A stretch of DNA of 64,000 nt, taken from assembly GCA_029210585.1 (NCBI GenBank), contig JARGFP010000009.1:1-64000 (forward strand), in the 5' to 3' direction. Positions 27,343 through 36,414 of the stretch are shown here, piece by piece. Within the stretch, counting starts at the first letter, position 1. The number at the start of each line of letters is the position of its first letter. The stretch comes from Bacteroidales bacterium (GTDB lineage: Bacteria > Bacteroidota > Bacteroidia > Bacteroidales > GCA-2748055). A model generated the notes under the pieces. The model saw only the letters and a program-made list of their open reading frames with translations. It did no database searches and was not told the DNA's origin. Made by a program: the position numbers and the translations under genes.

Positions 27343-29571
27343 ATGATCAACGTAAAAAAGATTAATTCACAATACAATCAACTTTGTTCCCTGATCCATT
27401 CCCGGAAAATCAAGGATGCCCTGGATATCCTCAATCAACTCATCTCCGAAGCCGGTTTCAGCGATTTCTTCGTGCAGCAGGAACACCTCGAGTCGACCTA
27501 TGAACAGATGCTGAAGTATACCCTGGAGGGTGTGCACGACCCGGAGCGGGACAAAATCTACATGAAGTTGCAGAAATCCATTGTTGAACTTGCTGACAAG
27601 GTAAGGTTTGTGCTGTTGAAGAAATACTCAGGCTGGCTGACCCTCAGTCTGCAGGAAGAACTGGAAAAGCGACAAAAGCTTACCGGGAAAGGGGTGATCG
27701 AAAGCCTGGACGATCTGGCGTTCAGGTCCGAACTCGATGAGATCATCAATGAAGACAAAACATCACCCAGGACTGATGACCTCAAACGCCGGGAGCTGAT
27801 CATGGAAATTTTCAAGCATCTCTGGCTCACCAATGAATACGGAGAAGCAGAGAACAGCCTCGTGAATTCGCTCATTACCTGTCGTGATTTTGCATGGTAC
27901 GAACAGGCACAACAGGTAAGTGCCGTCCTGCTTTCTGCACTCAGGTATTTTGATGAGCAAAAGATCCAGCGGATGATCGATTTAACAGCAGTCGAAGACC
28001 AGCAGGTTTCGGGCAGGGCGTTGGTGGGACTGGTGATATTGCTGCATACCTACGACCAGCGGTTGTACCTCTATCCTTCCCTGTTGAGCAGGCTGGAACT
28101 CCTGAAGGACCAGGTGGACCTGGACAGGGTACTGGAGCAGATCGTGCTGCAGCTGATCCGTACCGAAGACACCCTGGAGCTGGGGAAAAAGCTGCACGAG
28201 GACCTGATCCCGGAGATTTCGAAGCTGAAGCCCAAACTGGAGGACAAGCTGAAAATGGAGGACCTCAAGGAGGAAGACCTGGCAGAAGACAAAAACCCCG
28301 ACTGGGAAAGTGTGTTCAAGGAATCAGACGAACTCTACAAGAAGGTGGATGAGTTCATGAAACTCCAGATGGAAGGGGCCGATGTTTACATGACCACGTT
28401 TGCCCGACTGAAAAGTTTTCCTTTCTTCAATGAACTTACCAACTGGCTGGTTCCCTTTTACGAGGAAAATCCTGACCTGAAAGAAATCTATAACCAGGAA
28501 TCAGACAGCTTCAACCCGGAACTCTTCATTGCCGGACTCAGGAAAATGCCTTTCCTGTGCAATTCCGACAAGTATAGTTTTATACTTAATGTCAAATTCC
28601 TTCCCGACGCGCAAAAACAGATGCTCACAAGTGCCTTCTCCATGGAGATGGAGGGGCTGTCGCAGATGATTTCGGATGAAGAACTGATGAACGAGCAATT
28701 CGCACGCAGGGTGGTATTTGTTCAGTATATACAGGATCTTTACCGGTTCTTCAAACTTTCGCCCTTCAGGAATGAATTCGAGGATGTGTTCCGCGGAAAA
28801 CTCGATATCTACAATTCCTGGTTCTTTGGAAAGCTGATCCAGGACAACGGAATTTACCGGAACATTGCTGAATTCTATTTCGAAAAAGGACACTATGCAG
28901 AAGCCCTCGATATCTTTCGCATGCAACTCAAAAAGGATCCTGTGAACGTGGAGTTAATCGAAAAGGTGGGCTATTGTCATCAACAAATGGGTCAATACGA
29001 ACAGGCAGTAGCATATTACAGGCAGCTGGATCTTCACGGTACTTCAGGCGCCTGGGCGATGAAAAACCTGGGTTACTGCTACCGTAAAATGGAGGACTAT
29101 GAAGCAGCCCTGGGAATATATATTCAACTGGCCGGGCAACAACCGGAAGATATTAAGAATGAATCGATGATCGGGTTTTGTCACCTGAAAATGGAACATT
29201 ATGATGATGCCCTGAAACACTATTACAAGATAGAATACCTGAAACCGGAAAATACCAGCGTGATCAGGCCCATTGCCTGGTGCTGTTTTGCAACAGGAGC
29301 CTTCGAAAAATCGGAAAAATATTACCAGAAAGTGTTCGGGCTGGAACCCGATTATTACGACTATGTCAATTACGGCCACCTGAAATGGGCCACCGGCGAC
29401 AGGAAGGCAGCCATAGAAAATTACCTGCTGTCTATTTCGGAATTCAGGAAATTTACCTTCAAGGACCTTCAGAAAATCATGGATGAAGACGCTTCCATAT
29501 TGGTGGAACGTGGCATTGAAAAGGAGGAGCTGTCACTGATGATGGATTACCTGCGGTACAAGCTGAGGTAA
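27343..29571 (+). CDS. TPR-repeat protein of unknown function
   Basis: This soluble protein of 742 residues has no signal peptide. The first 500 residues are predominantly helical and rich in Leu, Glu and Lys, without a recognised domain. Residues 505-690 contain at least five tetratricopeptide repeats (for example GHYAEALDIFRMQLKKDP, GQYEQAVAYYRQL, EDYEAALGIYIQLA). The N-terminal region has a charged patch around 280-310. TPR arrays bind partner proteins, so a scaffold or chaperone-like cytoplasmic role is likely, but no partner is encoded nearby. Similar large helical/TPR proteins are common in Bacteroidales genomes, and I do not know a function for them. A perfect hairpin touches the start region. 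Confidence 0.7.
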   Translation: MINVKKINSQYNQLCSLIHSRKIKDALDILNQLISEAGFSDFFVQQEHLESTYEQMLKYTLEGVHDPERDKIYMKLQKSIVELADKVRFVLLKKYSGWLTLSLQEELEKRQKLTGKGVIESLDDLAFRSELDEIINEDKTSPRTDDLKRRELIMEIFKHLWLTNEYGEAENSLVNSLITCRDFAWYEQAQQVSAVLLSALRYFDEQKIQRMIDLTAVEDQQVSGRALVGLVILLHTYDQRLYLYPSLLSRLELLKDQVDLDRVLEQIVLQLIRTEDTLELGKKLHEDLIPEISKLKPKLEDKLKMEDLKEEDLAEDKNPDWESVFKESDELYKKVDEFMKLQMEGADVYMTTFARLKSFPFFNELTNWLVPFYEENPDLKEIYNQESDSFNPELFIAGLRKMPFLCNSDKYSFILNVKFLPDAQKQMLTSAFSMEMEGLSQMISDEELMNEQFARRVVFVQYIQDLYRFFKLSPFRNEFEDVFRGKLDIYNSWFFGKLIQDNGIYRNIAEFYFEKGHYAEALDIFRMQLKKDPVNVELIEKVGYCHQQMGQYEQAVAYYRQLDLHGTSGAWAMKNLGYCYRKMEDYEAALGIYIQLAGQQPEDIKNESMIGFCHLKMEHYDDALKHYYKIEYLKPENTSVIRPIAWCCFATGAFEKSEKYYQKVFGLEPDYYDYVNYGHLKWATGDRKAAIENYLLSISEFRKFTFKDLQKIMDEDASILVERGIEKEELSLMMDYLRYKLR

Positions 29572-29638
29572 GGAAAAGAAGCTGAGGCAGGTACAACGTT
29601 AAAGAAGCTGCAGGTATCTTGGGGCAGGTACAAAGAAA

Positions 29639-29725
29639 AAGCGGTCCGATTTCGAATGTTGAAGAAAAAAAGCCATGGAATTCAACCCGTCTCTATGAGA
29701 ATGGAATTTGAAGATCGGACCGCTT
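29639..29725 (-). terminator. Long branched stem, probable terminator of the deoC transcript
   Basis: AAGCGGTCCGAT (29639-29650) is exactly complementary to 29714-29725, and pairing continues inward for seven more bases past one bulge. The roughly 45-nt interior has its own GTTGAA/TTCAAC stem. Read leftwards, the main stem is followed by a T-rich run (TTTTTCTTTG), so it fits the end of the leftward deoC operon. It also lies after the rightward TPR gene and could slow both polymerases. Confidence 0.5.
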
Positions 29726-29814
29726 ATCGGTCAAAGAATTCAGTTTCTGAATCCTTCATATGTTTTAAGAACGCTGTTGTCTTGAACAAATATATGTAAA
29801 CCTTTTTAAAAAAA

Positions 29815-30690
29815 CTAATTGAAATAGGAAAAAGATGCATCTTTTTCAAAAAATTTTCCGATCACGTTATTTGCAAGCCGGCTGGCACCTATCCTGAACT
29901 TTTCAGGATCCAGCCATTCCTCACCCAGGATATGGCGGACAATTCCCAGGTATTCGTAAGCTGCCGGAACATCTGAAATCCCGCCGGCAGGTTTTATCCC
30001 TACTTTTCTACCGGTTTTTTCATAGAATTCCCTGATTGCACGGCACATGACTGCGAATGCATCCGGACTGGCACCTTTCCCGGTTTTGCCTGTGGAGGTC
30101 TTAATGAAATCGGCACCGGCGTCCATGGACAGGAACGATGCCCTCCTGATTTCCGTAAGGTCCTGCAATGACCCGGTTTCCAGGATCACTTTCAGGTATA
30201 CCGGTCCGAGTTGTTCCTTGATGGTTTTGATTTCCTCGAATACCTCTTCAAACAATCCGAGTTGCAGCTTTCCAACAGACATCACGATGTCAATCTCATC
30301 GGCGCCGGATTCCACGGCCAGTTCCACTTCCCTGAGTTTCACTTCCATGAAGGTTTGTGAAGACGGAAAGCCGGCACCGACGGAGGCGATGTTTACCAAC
30401 GGGTTACTTAGTTTTGCCCTGACAATGGGTACAAGTTCGGGGTATACACAAATGGCAGCTGGTGATGGCAATTCGGGATAGCTTTCTGTAAGCAGGTTCA
30501 GCTGATCACACATACGCCCGATATTTTCAGCATTGTCACGCTCACTGAGGGAGGTGAGGTCGATCAGACTGAAAATAAGCTTCAGGGTATCCTTGTCAGG
30601 ATGTTCGGGATATCCCGATTTACAGCTTTCCAGGAGATCATGGATCGTATTGTCATCCACGTTGTACTGAAATTCATTGTAGTATTTCAT
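29815..30690 (-). CDS. deoC: Deoxyribose-phosphate aldolase
   Basis: This class I aldolase of 291 residues splits 2-deoxyribose-5-phosphate into glyceraldehyde-3-phosphate and acetaldehyde in deoxynucleoside catabolism. The Schiff-base lysine is Lys197 in DFIKTSTGK, and the second catalytic lysine Lys233 lies in GIKPAGGI. The Asp of ADEIDIVMSVG is also conserved. It belongs to the longer DeoC subfamily (about 250-300 residues) with extra N-terminal helices. The gene starts 9 bp after the stop of the MazG-like gene, so the two are probably co-transcribed from further right. A long hairpin with T-tract follows the gene. Confidence 0.93.
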   Translation of the reverse strand: MKYYNEFQYNVDDNTIHDLLESCKSGYPEHPDKDTLKLIFSLIDLTSLSERDNAENIGRMCDQLNLLTESYPELPSPAAICVYPELVPIVRAKLSNPLVNIASVGAGFPSSQTFMEVKLREVELAVESGADEIDIVMSVGKLQLGLFEEVFEEIKTIKEQLGPVYLKVILETGSLQDLTEIRRASFLSMDAGADFIKTSTGKTGKGASPDAFAVMCRAIREFYEKTGRKVGIKPAGGISDVPAAYEYLGIVRHILGEEWLDPEKFRIGASRLANNVIGKFFEKDASFSYFN

Positions 30691-30699
30691 GGGGTTTGG

Positions 30700-31026
30700 T
30701 TATTTCAGTTTATGATTGTCGAGATGCCTGGTGGCATCCCTTTTTGTTTTCTTTTCAATATTTTCCCTGAATGCTTCCTCCAGGTCCACTCCTGTCTGGT
30801 TGGCGATGCAAATAAGCACGAAAAGAATATCTGACATTTCATCCTTCAGTGAATACTCCTTTTCGGATTCCTTGAAGGATTGTTCTCCATACTTTCGTGC
30901 AATGACCCTGGCAAGTTCGCCTACCTCTTCGGTAAGCAGCGCCATATTGGTTAATTCGTTAAAATAACGCACGCCGTATTTCCTGATCCACTGATCTACC
31001 TGCTGCTGGGCATCTGCTAAGGTCAT
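30700..31026 (-). CDS. MazG-like nucleotide pyrophosphohydrolase
   Basis: This 108-residue all-alpha NTP pyrophosphatase matches the short MazG/RS21-C6 (dCTPase-like) type. The metal-binding acidic motifs are LLTEEVGELARVI and LKDEMSDILFVLICIAN. The family hydrolyses (d)NTPs to monophosphates and cleans the nucleotide pool, which fits co-transcription with deoC 9 bp downstream. The C-terminal tail is basic (KKTKRDATRH). The exact substrate is unknown. The gene follows dtd by 72 bp, so an operon dtd-mazG-deoC is plausible. Confidence 0.85.
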   Translation of the reverse strand: MTLADAQQQVDQWIRKYGVRYFNELTNMALLTEEVGELARVIARKYGEQSFKESEKEYSLKDEMSDILFVLICIANQTGVDLEEAFRENIEKKTKRDATRHLDNHKLK

Positions 31027-31098
31027 GTGTATTTATTTGTTGTTCCGACAATGTACAAATTTCCGGGCAATGGTGAACTGTTCCAGCATCTCCTGGCA

Positions 31099-31551
31099 TT
31101 ATTCCCTGTTTTTGGTATCAATAAAGATGGTAACCGGACCGTCATTCAGTAATTCAATATTCATGTGGGCACCAAATTCACCGGTGGTGACCGGTTTTTT
31201 TAAATGATCCTGTAAATGTAAAACAAACTGCGCGTACATCGGTTCAGCGATTTCAGGAACCGCAGCCCTGATCCAGGAGGGACGGTTCCCCTTTTTAGTG
31301 CTTGCATGCAGGGTGAACTGACTTACCACCAGGGCTTCACCATCAATATCCTGCAAAGAGAGGTTCATTTTTCCATCCCCGTCATCAAAGATACGTAACC
31401 GCGCAATTTTTGCAGCAAGCCAATCAATATCCCCGGCCTGGTCTTCATGTTCAATTCCCAGGAAGATGCACACTCCGCAGGTGATCGACCTCTGGATATT
31501 GTCGTTGATCGTGATCCTGGCGTATTGTACCCGTTGAATGATTGCTCTCAT
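31099..31551 (-). CDS. dtd: D-aminoacyl-tRNA deacylase
   Basis: This enzyme of 150 residues frees tRNAs charged with D-amino acids or, by mistake, glycine. The two family signatures are SQFTLHASTKKGNRPS and LNDGPVT, the latter with the cross-subunit Gly-Pro dipeptide that enforces chirality. The ATG at 31551 (MRAIIQRV) is chosen because the family starts exactly there; 19 further in-frame codons upstream have no family similarity. It lies 57 bp downstream of the outer-membrane barrel gene at 31609, so it may ride at the end of the exporter operon by read-through. Confidence 0.93.
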   Translation of the reverse strand: MRAIIQRVQYARITINDNIQRSITCGVCIFLGIEHEDQAGDIDWLAAKIARLRIFDDGDGKMNLSLQDIDGEALVVSQFTLHASTKKGNRPSWIRAAVPEIAEPMYAQFVLHLQDHLKKPVTTGEFGAHMNIELLNDGPVTIFIDTKNRE

Positions 31552-31608
31552 CGTGTGAAAATACAAAAATCCGTACGAAAAATGTAACAGAAACTGCGCA
31601 TGGAACAA

Positions 31609-32778
31609 TTAGAAACTCCATTTAATGCGCAGGTAACCGATAAAGGTGTTCTGTCTTTCGGTATTGCCCTGCAGGTCTTCCAGTGCTGCGGAAAACCCAT
31701 GGAAAATCATGGAGGCTTTCAGGTTATTGCCCAGGGAAAGGTCCACGGAAGGTCCCAGGAAATAACCTTTCAAGTCGGGAAAGTACATCCCGGCGAGGGA
31801 TGCGTTCAGCAGCAGGTTGATGGGGTAGGAGAGACTGGCGAAGATGGACCACTCGGTAAACCCGATACGCCTGATGTTCATGTCTGTTCCGAACAGCTGC
31901 ATGAAATTGTAGATCTGCATCTCTTTTGCAAAGGCAGAATAGAGCATTTCGGTTTGCAGCCAGAGGGAATTCCCGAAGGTATGGTCTGCACCGACAGAAA
32001 ACAGCAGGTTCCCGGCAGTGTCAGCAAAATGTTCCAGGTTCCTGAAATAGCTGGCTTCTCCGCGGAAAGAGGTATTGACAATGTTCCCGCTCCACCCGGT
32101 TCCGAGTACCAGGTCTTCCCCGGCAAGGACCCCGCCGATCAGCTGGAAATCATAACCAAACGTGTTGAAGCGAAAATACCCGGCTGCAGTGACCTTGCCG
32201 GCACTGTCGGGTTTGGCTGCCACTTCAATATTGGAGGCGATGCCCGTGTAGTATTGCAGCCGGACGGCATCGCTGCCCGGTCTTTCCGGGTAATCCACGT
32301 CAAAATAGGAATATGCATTGAATATATCGTTGGGATTCCATACAAACGTCTGTCCCCAGTTGATGCGCTGACGTCCGACCGTACCCACGAAATCACCAAA
32401 GGAAAATTCAGCATACGCGCGATCAAGCATCAAGGTAAACACATACCCTGTGATATTGTTGTAGGTGCCCTCGGTGGAGAGGGTCATATCCACCCAGCCG
32501 GCATCCCTGCCGAGCATGTCGGCATATCCCGGGAAATTTGAATAGGTATTTCCCTGGATGAACCTTGTCCTGGCCTGGAGGGAAATTTTCAGCCAGCCAG
32601 CCGGGTAGAGGTCCAGGTTGAGCCGGTTATGTACCTGGTTTTCCCACAGCCAGCCTGTTTCTTCCATATGGTACAATGTCTGCATATCGTTGAGGTAGCC
32701 TGAAAAGGAGACCCATGACTGGGCGTTCCCTGACAGGGAATATACAAGTAAAACAGATATGAATAAGCGTTGAAACAT
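31609..32778 (-). CDS. Outer-membrane beta-barrel component of the ABC export cluster
   Basis: This 389-residue protein has a signal peptide (1-19) and then alternating strands rich in Tyr, Trp and Phe, with many GYxxx turns and a final strand TFIGYLRIKWSF whose terminal Phe suits BAM-dependent assembly. It resembles porin-like, DUF1302-like barrels in size and in motifs such as VGRQRINWGQTFVWNPNDIF. It is the last envelope gene of a leftward row that encodes a LolA-like protein, two FtsX permeases and an ATPase. I infer that it is the outer-membrane exit or acceptor for whatever that system moves. It starts 69 bp after the ATPase stop. The substrate is unknown. Confidence 0.75.
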   Translation of the reverse strand: MFQRLFISVLLVYSLSGNAQSWVSFSGYLNDMQTLYHMEETGWLWENQVHNRLNLDLYPAGWLKISLQARTRFIQGNTYSNFPGYADMLGRDAGWVDMTLSTEGTYNNITGYVFTLMLDRAYAEFSFGDFVGTVGRQRINWGQTFVWNPNDIFNAYSYFDVDYPERPGSDAVRLQYYTGIASNIEVAAKPDSAGKVTAAGYFRFNTFGYDFQLIGGVLAGEDLVLGTGWSGNIVNTSFRGEASYFRNLEHFADTAGNLLFSVGADHTFGNSLWLQTEMLYSAFAKEMQIYNFMQLFGTDMNIRRIGFTEWSIFASLSYPINLLLNASLAGMYFPDLKGYFLGPSVDLSLGNNLKASMIFHGFSAALEDLQGNTERQNTFIGYLRIKWSF

Positions 32779-32847
32779 TTCTGGTCTGAGCTGATTATCG
32801 GGTTTTCTGAATCGGGTTTCGAGGTTTTCCGAGTTGGGTTTCGTGAA

Positions 32848-33534
32848 TTATTGTTTGTTTTCGTCGCTGATCACTTTGCCATCTTCGATCGTGACCACCC
32901 TCCTGGCTTTTTTTATCACCCGGTTGTCGTGGGTGGAAAAAATAAAGGTGATCTTCTCTTCCCGGTTAAGTTCCTCCATAATATCCAACAGGGTCTCCGT
33001 GGACTTCGAATCCAGGTTTGCGCTGGGCTCGTCGGCAAGTATGAACTTTGGTTTGGAGGCAAGTGCACGTGCAACGGCGACCCGTTGCTGCTGTCCGCCC
33101 GAAAGTTTGGCGGGCCTGCTGTTTGCCCTGTCTCCCAATCCAACGGCCTTCAGCATCTCCATGGTCCGCTGATCACGTTCTTTTTTAGGACGTTTCTGAA
33201 GGTTCATGATGAACTCCACATTTTCTTTTGCAGTAAGCACGGGAATCAGGTTATAGGACTGGAACACAAAACCGATGTTCCACATCCTGAAATCGATCAG
33301 GTCGGACGTTTTCAGTGTGGAAAGGTCGGTGTTGTCCACCAATATCTTTCCTTCTGTGGGGGAATCCAGACCTCCGATCATATTCAGCAGGGTGGTTTTC
33401 CCCGAACCTGAAGGGCCAACGATGGCGGAGAATTCTCCTTCCTCGAAATCGATGGTGATGCCATTGACGGCATGGACATTGACTTCTGAGCCGTTGTAGA
33501 TCTTGTGAACATTATGTAATTCCAGGACTTTCAT
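32848..33534 (-). CDS. LolD/MacB-type ABC transporter ATPase
   Basis: This 228-residue ATP-binding subunit is complete: Walker A is GPSGSGKTTL, the Q-loop FQSYNLIPVL, the signature LSGGQQQRVAVARALA, Walker B ILADEPSANLD, and the switch His lies in FIFSTHDNRVI. Sequence style puts it in the LolD/MacB/FtsE group, whose members drive periplasmic mechanotransmission rather than transport through the membrane. The two permeases immediately upstream are its obvious partners. Spacing is 24 bp to the upstream gene. It energises the export row; a role in moving lipoprotein or lipid to the outer membrane is inferred from neighbours. Confidence 0.93.
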   Translation of the reverse strand: MKVLELHNVHKIYNGSEVNVHAVNGITIDFEEGEFSAIVGPSGSGKTTLLNMIGGLDSPTEGKILVDNTDLSTLKTSDLIDFRMWNIGFVFQSYNLIPVLTAKENVEFIMNLQKRPKKERDQRTMEMLKAVGLGDRANSRPAKLSGGQQQRVAVARALASKPKFILADEPSANLDSKSTETLLDIMEELNREEKITFIFSTHDNRVIKKARRVVTIEDGKVISDENKQ

Positions 33535-33558
33535 GATTGTATTATTTTTTGATTGTTG

Positions 33559-34986
33559 CTATTCAGTTCTGAGTGCATCTGCGGGATCCAGTTTCAAAGC
33601 TTTAATGGCCGGGTAAACCGATGACAGGATACCGGTGATGATGATCAGGGCAGTTACGGTGATGAAAAATGTATTGGATATCGTGGGATAGATGTGCGCA
33701 GAAAATCCCATCGCCTCGAATCCTTCAGCAGCACTGGAAAAATTGATTCCGTTTTGATTGGTTAGCATCAGGATGATCTTGCTGACGATCATGCCAGCCA
33801 CTCCCCCTACCAGCGAAAGAAATACCGACTCGGACATGATCATGGTAAATACCTTCTTCTTGTTCATCCCGATGGCCGTGAGCATCCCCAGCTCTTTGGT
33901 TCGTTCCAGTACCACCATCAGCATGGTGTTGACAATTCCAAATGAGAGTGCAGCCAGGATGATGATCATGAATACCGCATTGAATTTTTCGATCATGCTG
34001 GTCATCATGGCCAGGTCAGGAGATATCTCCTTCCAGTTCTGAACCTGCAGGGCAGGGAAGGCATCCCGCAATGCTTCGGTGATCTGTTTGGTCTGCTCCC
34101 TGTCCGCAATCCGTACAATAATTTTATGGGTTGCCTGTGCTCCCAGGCCTGTCAGTTGCTGCAAGTCTTTTTTCTGTACAAAGACATGCGACTTTTCGTA
34201 CATGCTGTTCTTGATATCATAAATCCCGGCAATCCGGAACATCCCACCGGTCTGAACATTATCTTTATCCAGGAACGTGAGGGTGAGCCGGGAGCGTTCC
34301 CTGAACGTCCAGGCATGCTCCATGATCTTTTGTCCATGCGCTTCCAACATTTTTTTGGTTAAATGCTTTTTGAGGTCCTTGACAAACAAATCCTGGCTCG
34401 CATACCTTTTGTCGACCATGGGATTGAGTTTTTTCAGCACATTTTCGGGAATACCTGCTGACCTGAGGCTGTCCATTGTGGCATTATGCAGTTCATACCG
34501 GATAATATTCAGTTCCTTGGCAAGGTCCTCTCCAACCAGGGCAAGGTTATGCCTGCTTTCCCTGTTGAAATAGGATCCGGTCCCGGGAATGACCGCTTCA
34601 TGCAGGTTAAATGCCTTTTTATCCTGATCCGGATTTATTCCAATCAATTGTATACCAGTGCTCTTGCTTGCTGTATTTGCGATGGCATTCACCACCAACC
34701 GGTTGGTGATTGCCTCGACTCCAGCCATATTTCGTATTTTCCTGTTTCGTTCCCGTATGCTGTCGAGGGTCAGATGCAGATCATCGTTGTCCCTGAATGT
34801 TTCCCGGTTCAGCTGGATGTGTGAGATCTCCTTATTGATGGCTGCATCCACACGCTGTTCCATGGTGCCGTTCATCAGGCCGACTGCAAAAATGCCCGCA
34901 AATATTCCGATGGTAACGGAAGCGATGACCACCATGCTCCTTGTCTTGTTCCGCCAGACATTCTTCCATGCTGTCCTTAGTATCAT
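33559..34986 (-). CDS. FtsX/MacB-like ABC permease
   Basis: This 475-residue permease starts with a membrane anchor (AWKNVWRNKTRSMVVIASVTIGIFAGIFAVGLMNG), then has a large periplasmic MacB-type domain (about 45-325) and three membrane spans near the C-terminus (about 335-360, 380-405 and 435-460). The pattern LGMLTAIGMNKKKVFTMIMSES is the coupling-helix region of FtsX proteins. It lies 12 bp after the other permease and 24 bp before the ATPase. Two different permeases with one ATPase mirror the LolC/LolE/LolD layout, which supports a heterodimer. Confidence 0.9.
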   Translation of the reverse strand: MILRTAWKNVWRNKTRSMVVIASVTIGIFAGIFAVGLMNGTMEQRVDAAINKEISHIQLNRETFRDNDDLHLTLDSIRERNRKIRNMAGVEAITNRLVVNAIANTASKSTGIQLIGINPDQDKKAFNLHEAVIPGTGSYFNRESRHNLALVGEDLAKELNIIRYELHNATMDSLRSAGIPENVLKKLNPMVDKRYASQDLFVKDLKKHLTKKMLEAHGQKIMEHAWTFRERSRLTLTFLDKDNVQTGGMFRIAGIYDIKNSMYEKSHVFVQKKDLQQLTGLGAQATHKIIVRIADREQTKQITEALRDAFPALQVQNWKEISPDLAMMTSMIEKFNAVFMIIILAALSFGIVNTMLMVVLERTKELGMLTAIGMNKKKVFTMIMSESVFLSLVGGVAGMIVSKIILMLTNQNGINFSSAAEGFEAMGFSAHIYPTISNTFFITVTALIIITGILSSVYPAIKALKLDPADALRTE

Positions 34987-34998
34987 TGCTTTACTTTT

Positions 34999-36414
34999 TT
35001 ATGCCCTCAGGGCGTTTACAACTTTCATTCCCAATATTTTTCGCAATGGATTCAGCAACGATACCAGGACCATAATCCCGACAACGAAAGCTTGCCAGAG
35101 GAAATATTTGTTGACAGGTTCAAACACCAGTTTGGGTTCGAAATCGTACTGTTCCATCATATGGGCCAATTCTCCCTTGAAAATGATCGGATGATGCACT
35201 CCGTAGAGGATGATAGGGATACACACTATCATTCCGGAAATCACGCCCATTAATCCGATCATCATCATTTCATAAGTGATGATGCCTGCCAGTTTTTTCT
35301 TCTGCATGCCGATGGCCACCATTACCCCGAATTCCCTTCTTCGCTCTGTAGTCAACATCAATATGGTCCCGAATATCCCGAAAGCGATAACCAGGTACAG
35401 GATACCGAGCATGAACATCCCGCTCATATTGTCGGCTTCCATTTGCTGAATCATGACTTCATTCATCTCTTTCCAGTCAACCATGCGGGTGTTGTCAGGA
35501 ATCTTTTCGGCCAGTCTTGCCGCAGTCTGCTGTAAAAGCTTATCCCCGGTTTCTTCCAGGTGTAACGCAACGGAAGTCAGCATGCCTGGTGCATTATACA
35601 ATTGCTGCGCAATATCCACAGGAAGGTAAACGACCTTGCTGTCAATGTCAGGAGAGGGTTGGCGAATGATTCCTTTCACTTCGTATTTCCCTGCTGCTGT
35701 GGTACCATGGTATCCCTGTCCCATCAATACGAGTGTATCACCAATGGAAATTTTGAGGTATTGTGACAGGCGGTCGCCGACCCAGGCACCGGGCTCACCC
35801 ATATGAATATCCCCGTTTTCAAATTTGGCATACCTGGCCAGCCTGGGCAGCAGGTCACTGTCTTTTTCGGGATCCAGTGCCAGGTCAGTAAGGAACCGGT
35901 TTTTGGAAGTAAAGGATACATGTTCAAATTTCTCCACGATCTCCCTGGTCTTCTTCGGCAGGGATGCTTCTGACCTGATCTGGGCTACCGCCTCCGGTGT
36001 GAGCCTGTACTGTACTTTTTTATCTGCCACCCCTGAGAGCATGTTTTCCTTCACCGGATCGATACCCATCACCATCACACCTTTCGTGGTGGGTCCATAG
36101 GCCGCCAGTGCAAAGGATTCAAACCGGGGAATTGTGCCGTTCACATTCGGATCCTGCAACAGCTTTTTTTCCAGTGTGTCGGTGTATCTGAAAACATTAT
36201 TCACAGTTTTGTTGTCCCACCACTCCTGCTGCTGTACCTGCAGGTACCCGCTGTAGGATTCGATAGCCGTTTTATACATGTAATCGTAAGACCCCAACTG
36301 CAGGGAGCGCATGATCAGGGCAAAGAACACGGCAAAGAACACGGATGCCACTGTGATCAGCGTGCGACGCCTGTTCCGCCATAAATTTCGCCATGCAAGT
36401 GTTAAATTTTTCAT
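34999..36414 (-). CDS. FtsX/MacB-like ABC permease (second subunit)
   Basis: This 471-residue protein has the same layout as its neighbour: one N-terminal span (TLITVASVFFAVFFALIMRS), a periplasmic domain to about 330, and three C-terminal spans with FGVMVAIGMQKKKLAGIITYEM as the coupling region. The periplasmic domains of the two permeases differ clearly, as expected for a heterodimer. Its start overlaps the stop of the lipoprotein-sorting gene by 4 bp, so translation is coupled. It probably receives or releases a periplasmic cargo together with the LolA-like protein encoded just upstream. Confidence 0.9.
   Translation of the reverse strand: MKNLTLAWRNLWRNRRRTLITVASVFFAVFFALIMRSLQLGSYDYMYKTAIESYSGYLQVQQQEWWDNKTVNNVFRYTDTLEKKLLQDPNVNGTIPRFESFALAAYGPTTKGVMVMGIDPVKENMLSGVADKKVQYRLTPEAVAQIRSEASLPKKTREIVEKFEHVSFTSKNRFLTDLALDPEKDSDLLPRLARYAKFENGDIHMGEPGAWVGDRLSQYLKISIGDTLVLMGQGYHGTTAAGKYEVKGIIRQPSPDIDSKVVYLPVDIAQQLYNAPGMLTSVALHLEETGDKLLQQTAARLAEKIPDNTRMVDWKEMNEVMIQQMEADNMSGMFMLGILYLVIAFGIFGTILMLTTERRREFGVMVAIGMQKKKLAGIITYEMMMIGLMGVISGMIVCIPIILYGVHHPIIFKGELAHMMEQYDFEPKLVFEPVNKYFLWQAFVVGIMVLVSLLNPLRKILGMKVVNALRA

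Noticed and set aside
31552-31608. 19-codon N-terminal extension of dtd
   Set aside because: The family starts at MRAIIQRV; the extension has no similarity and no better start signal.
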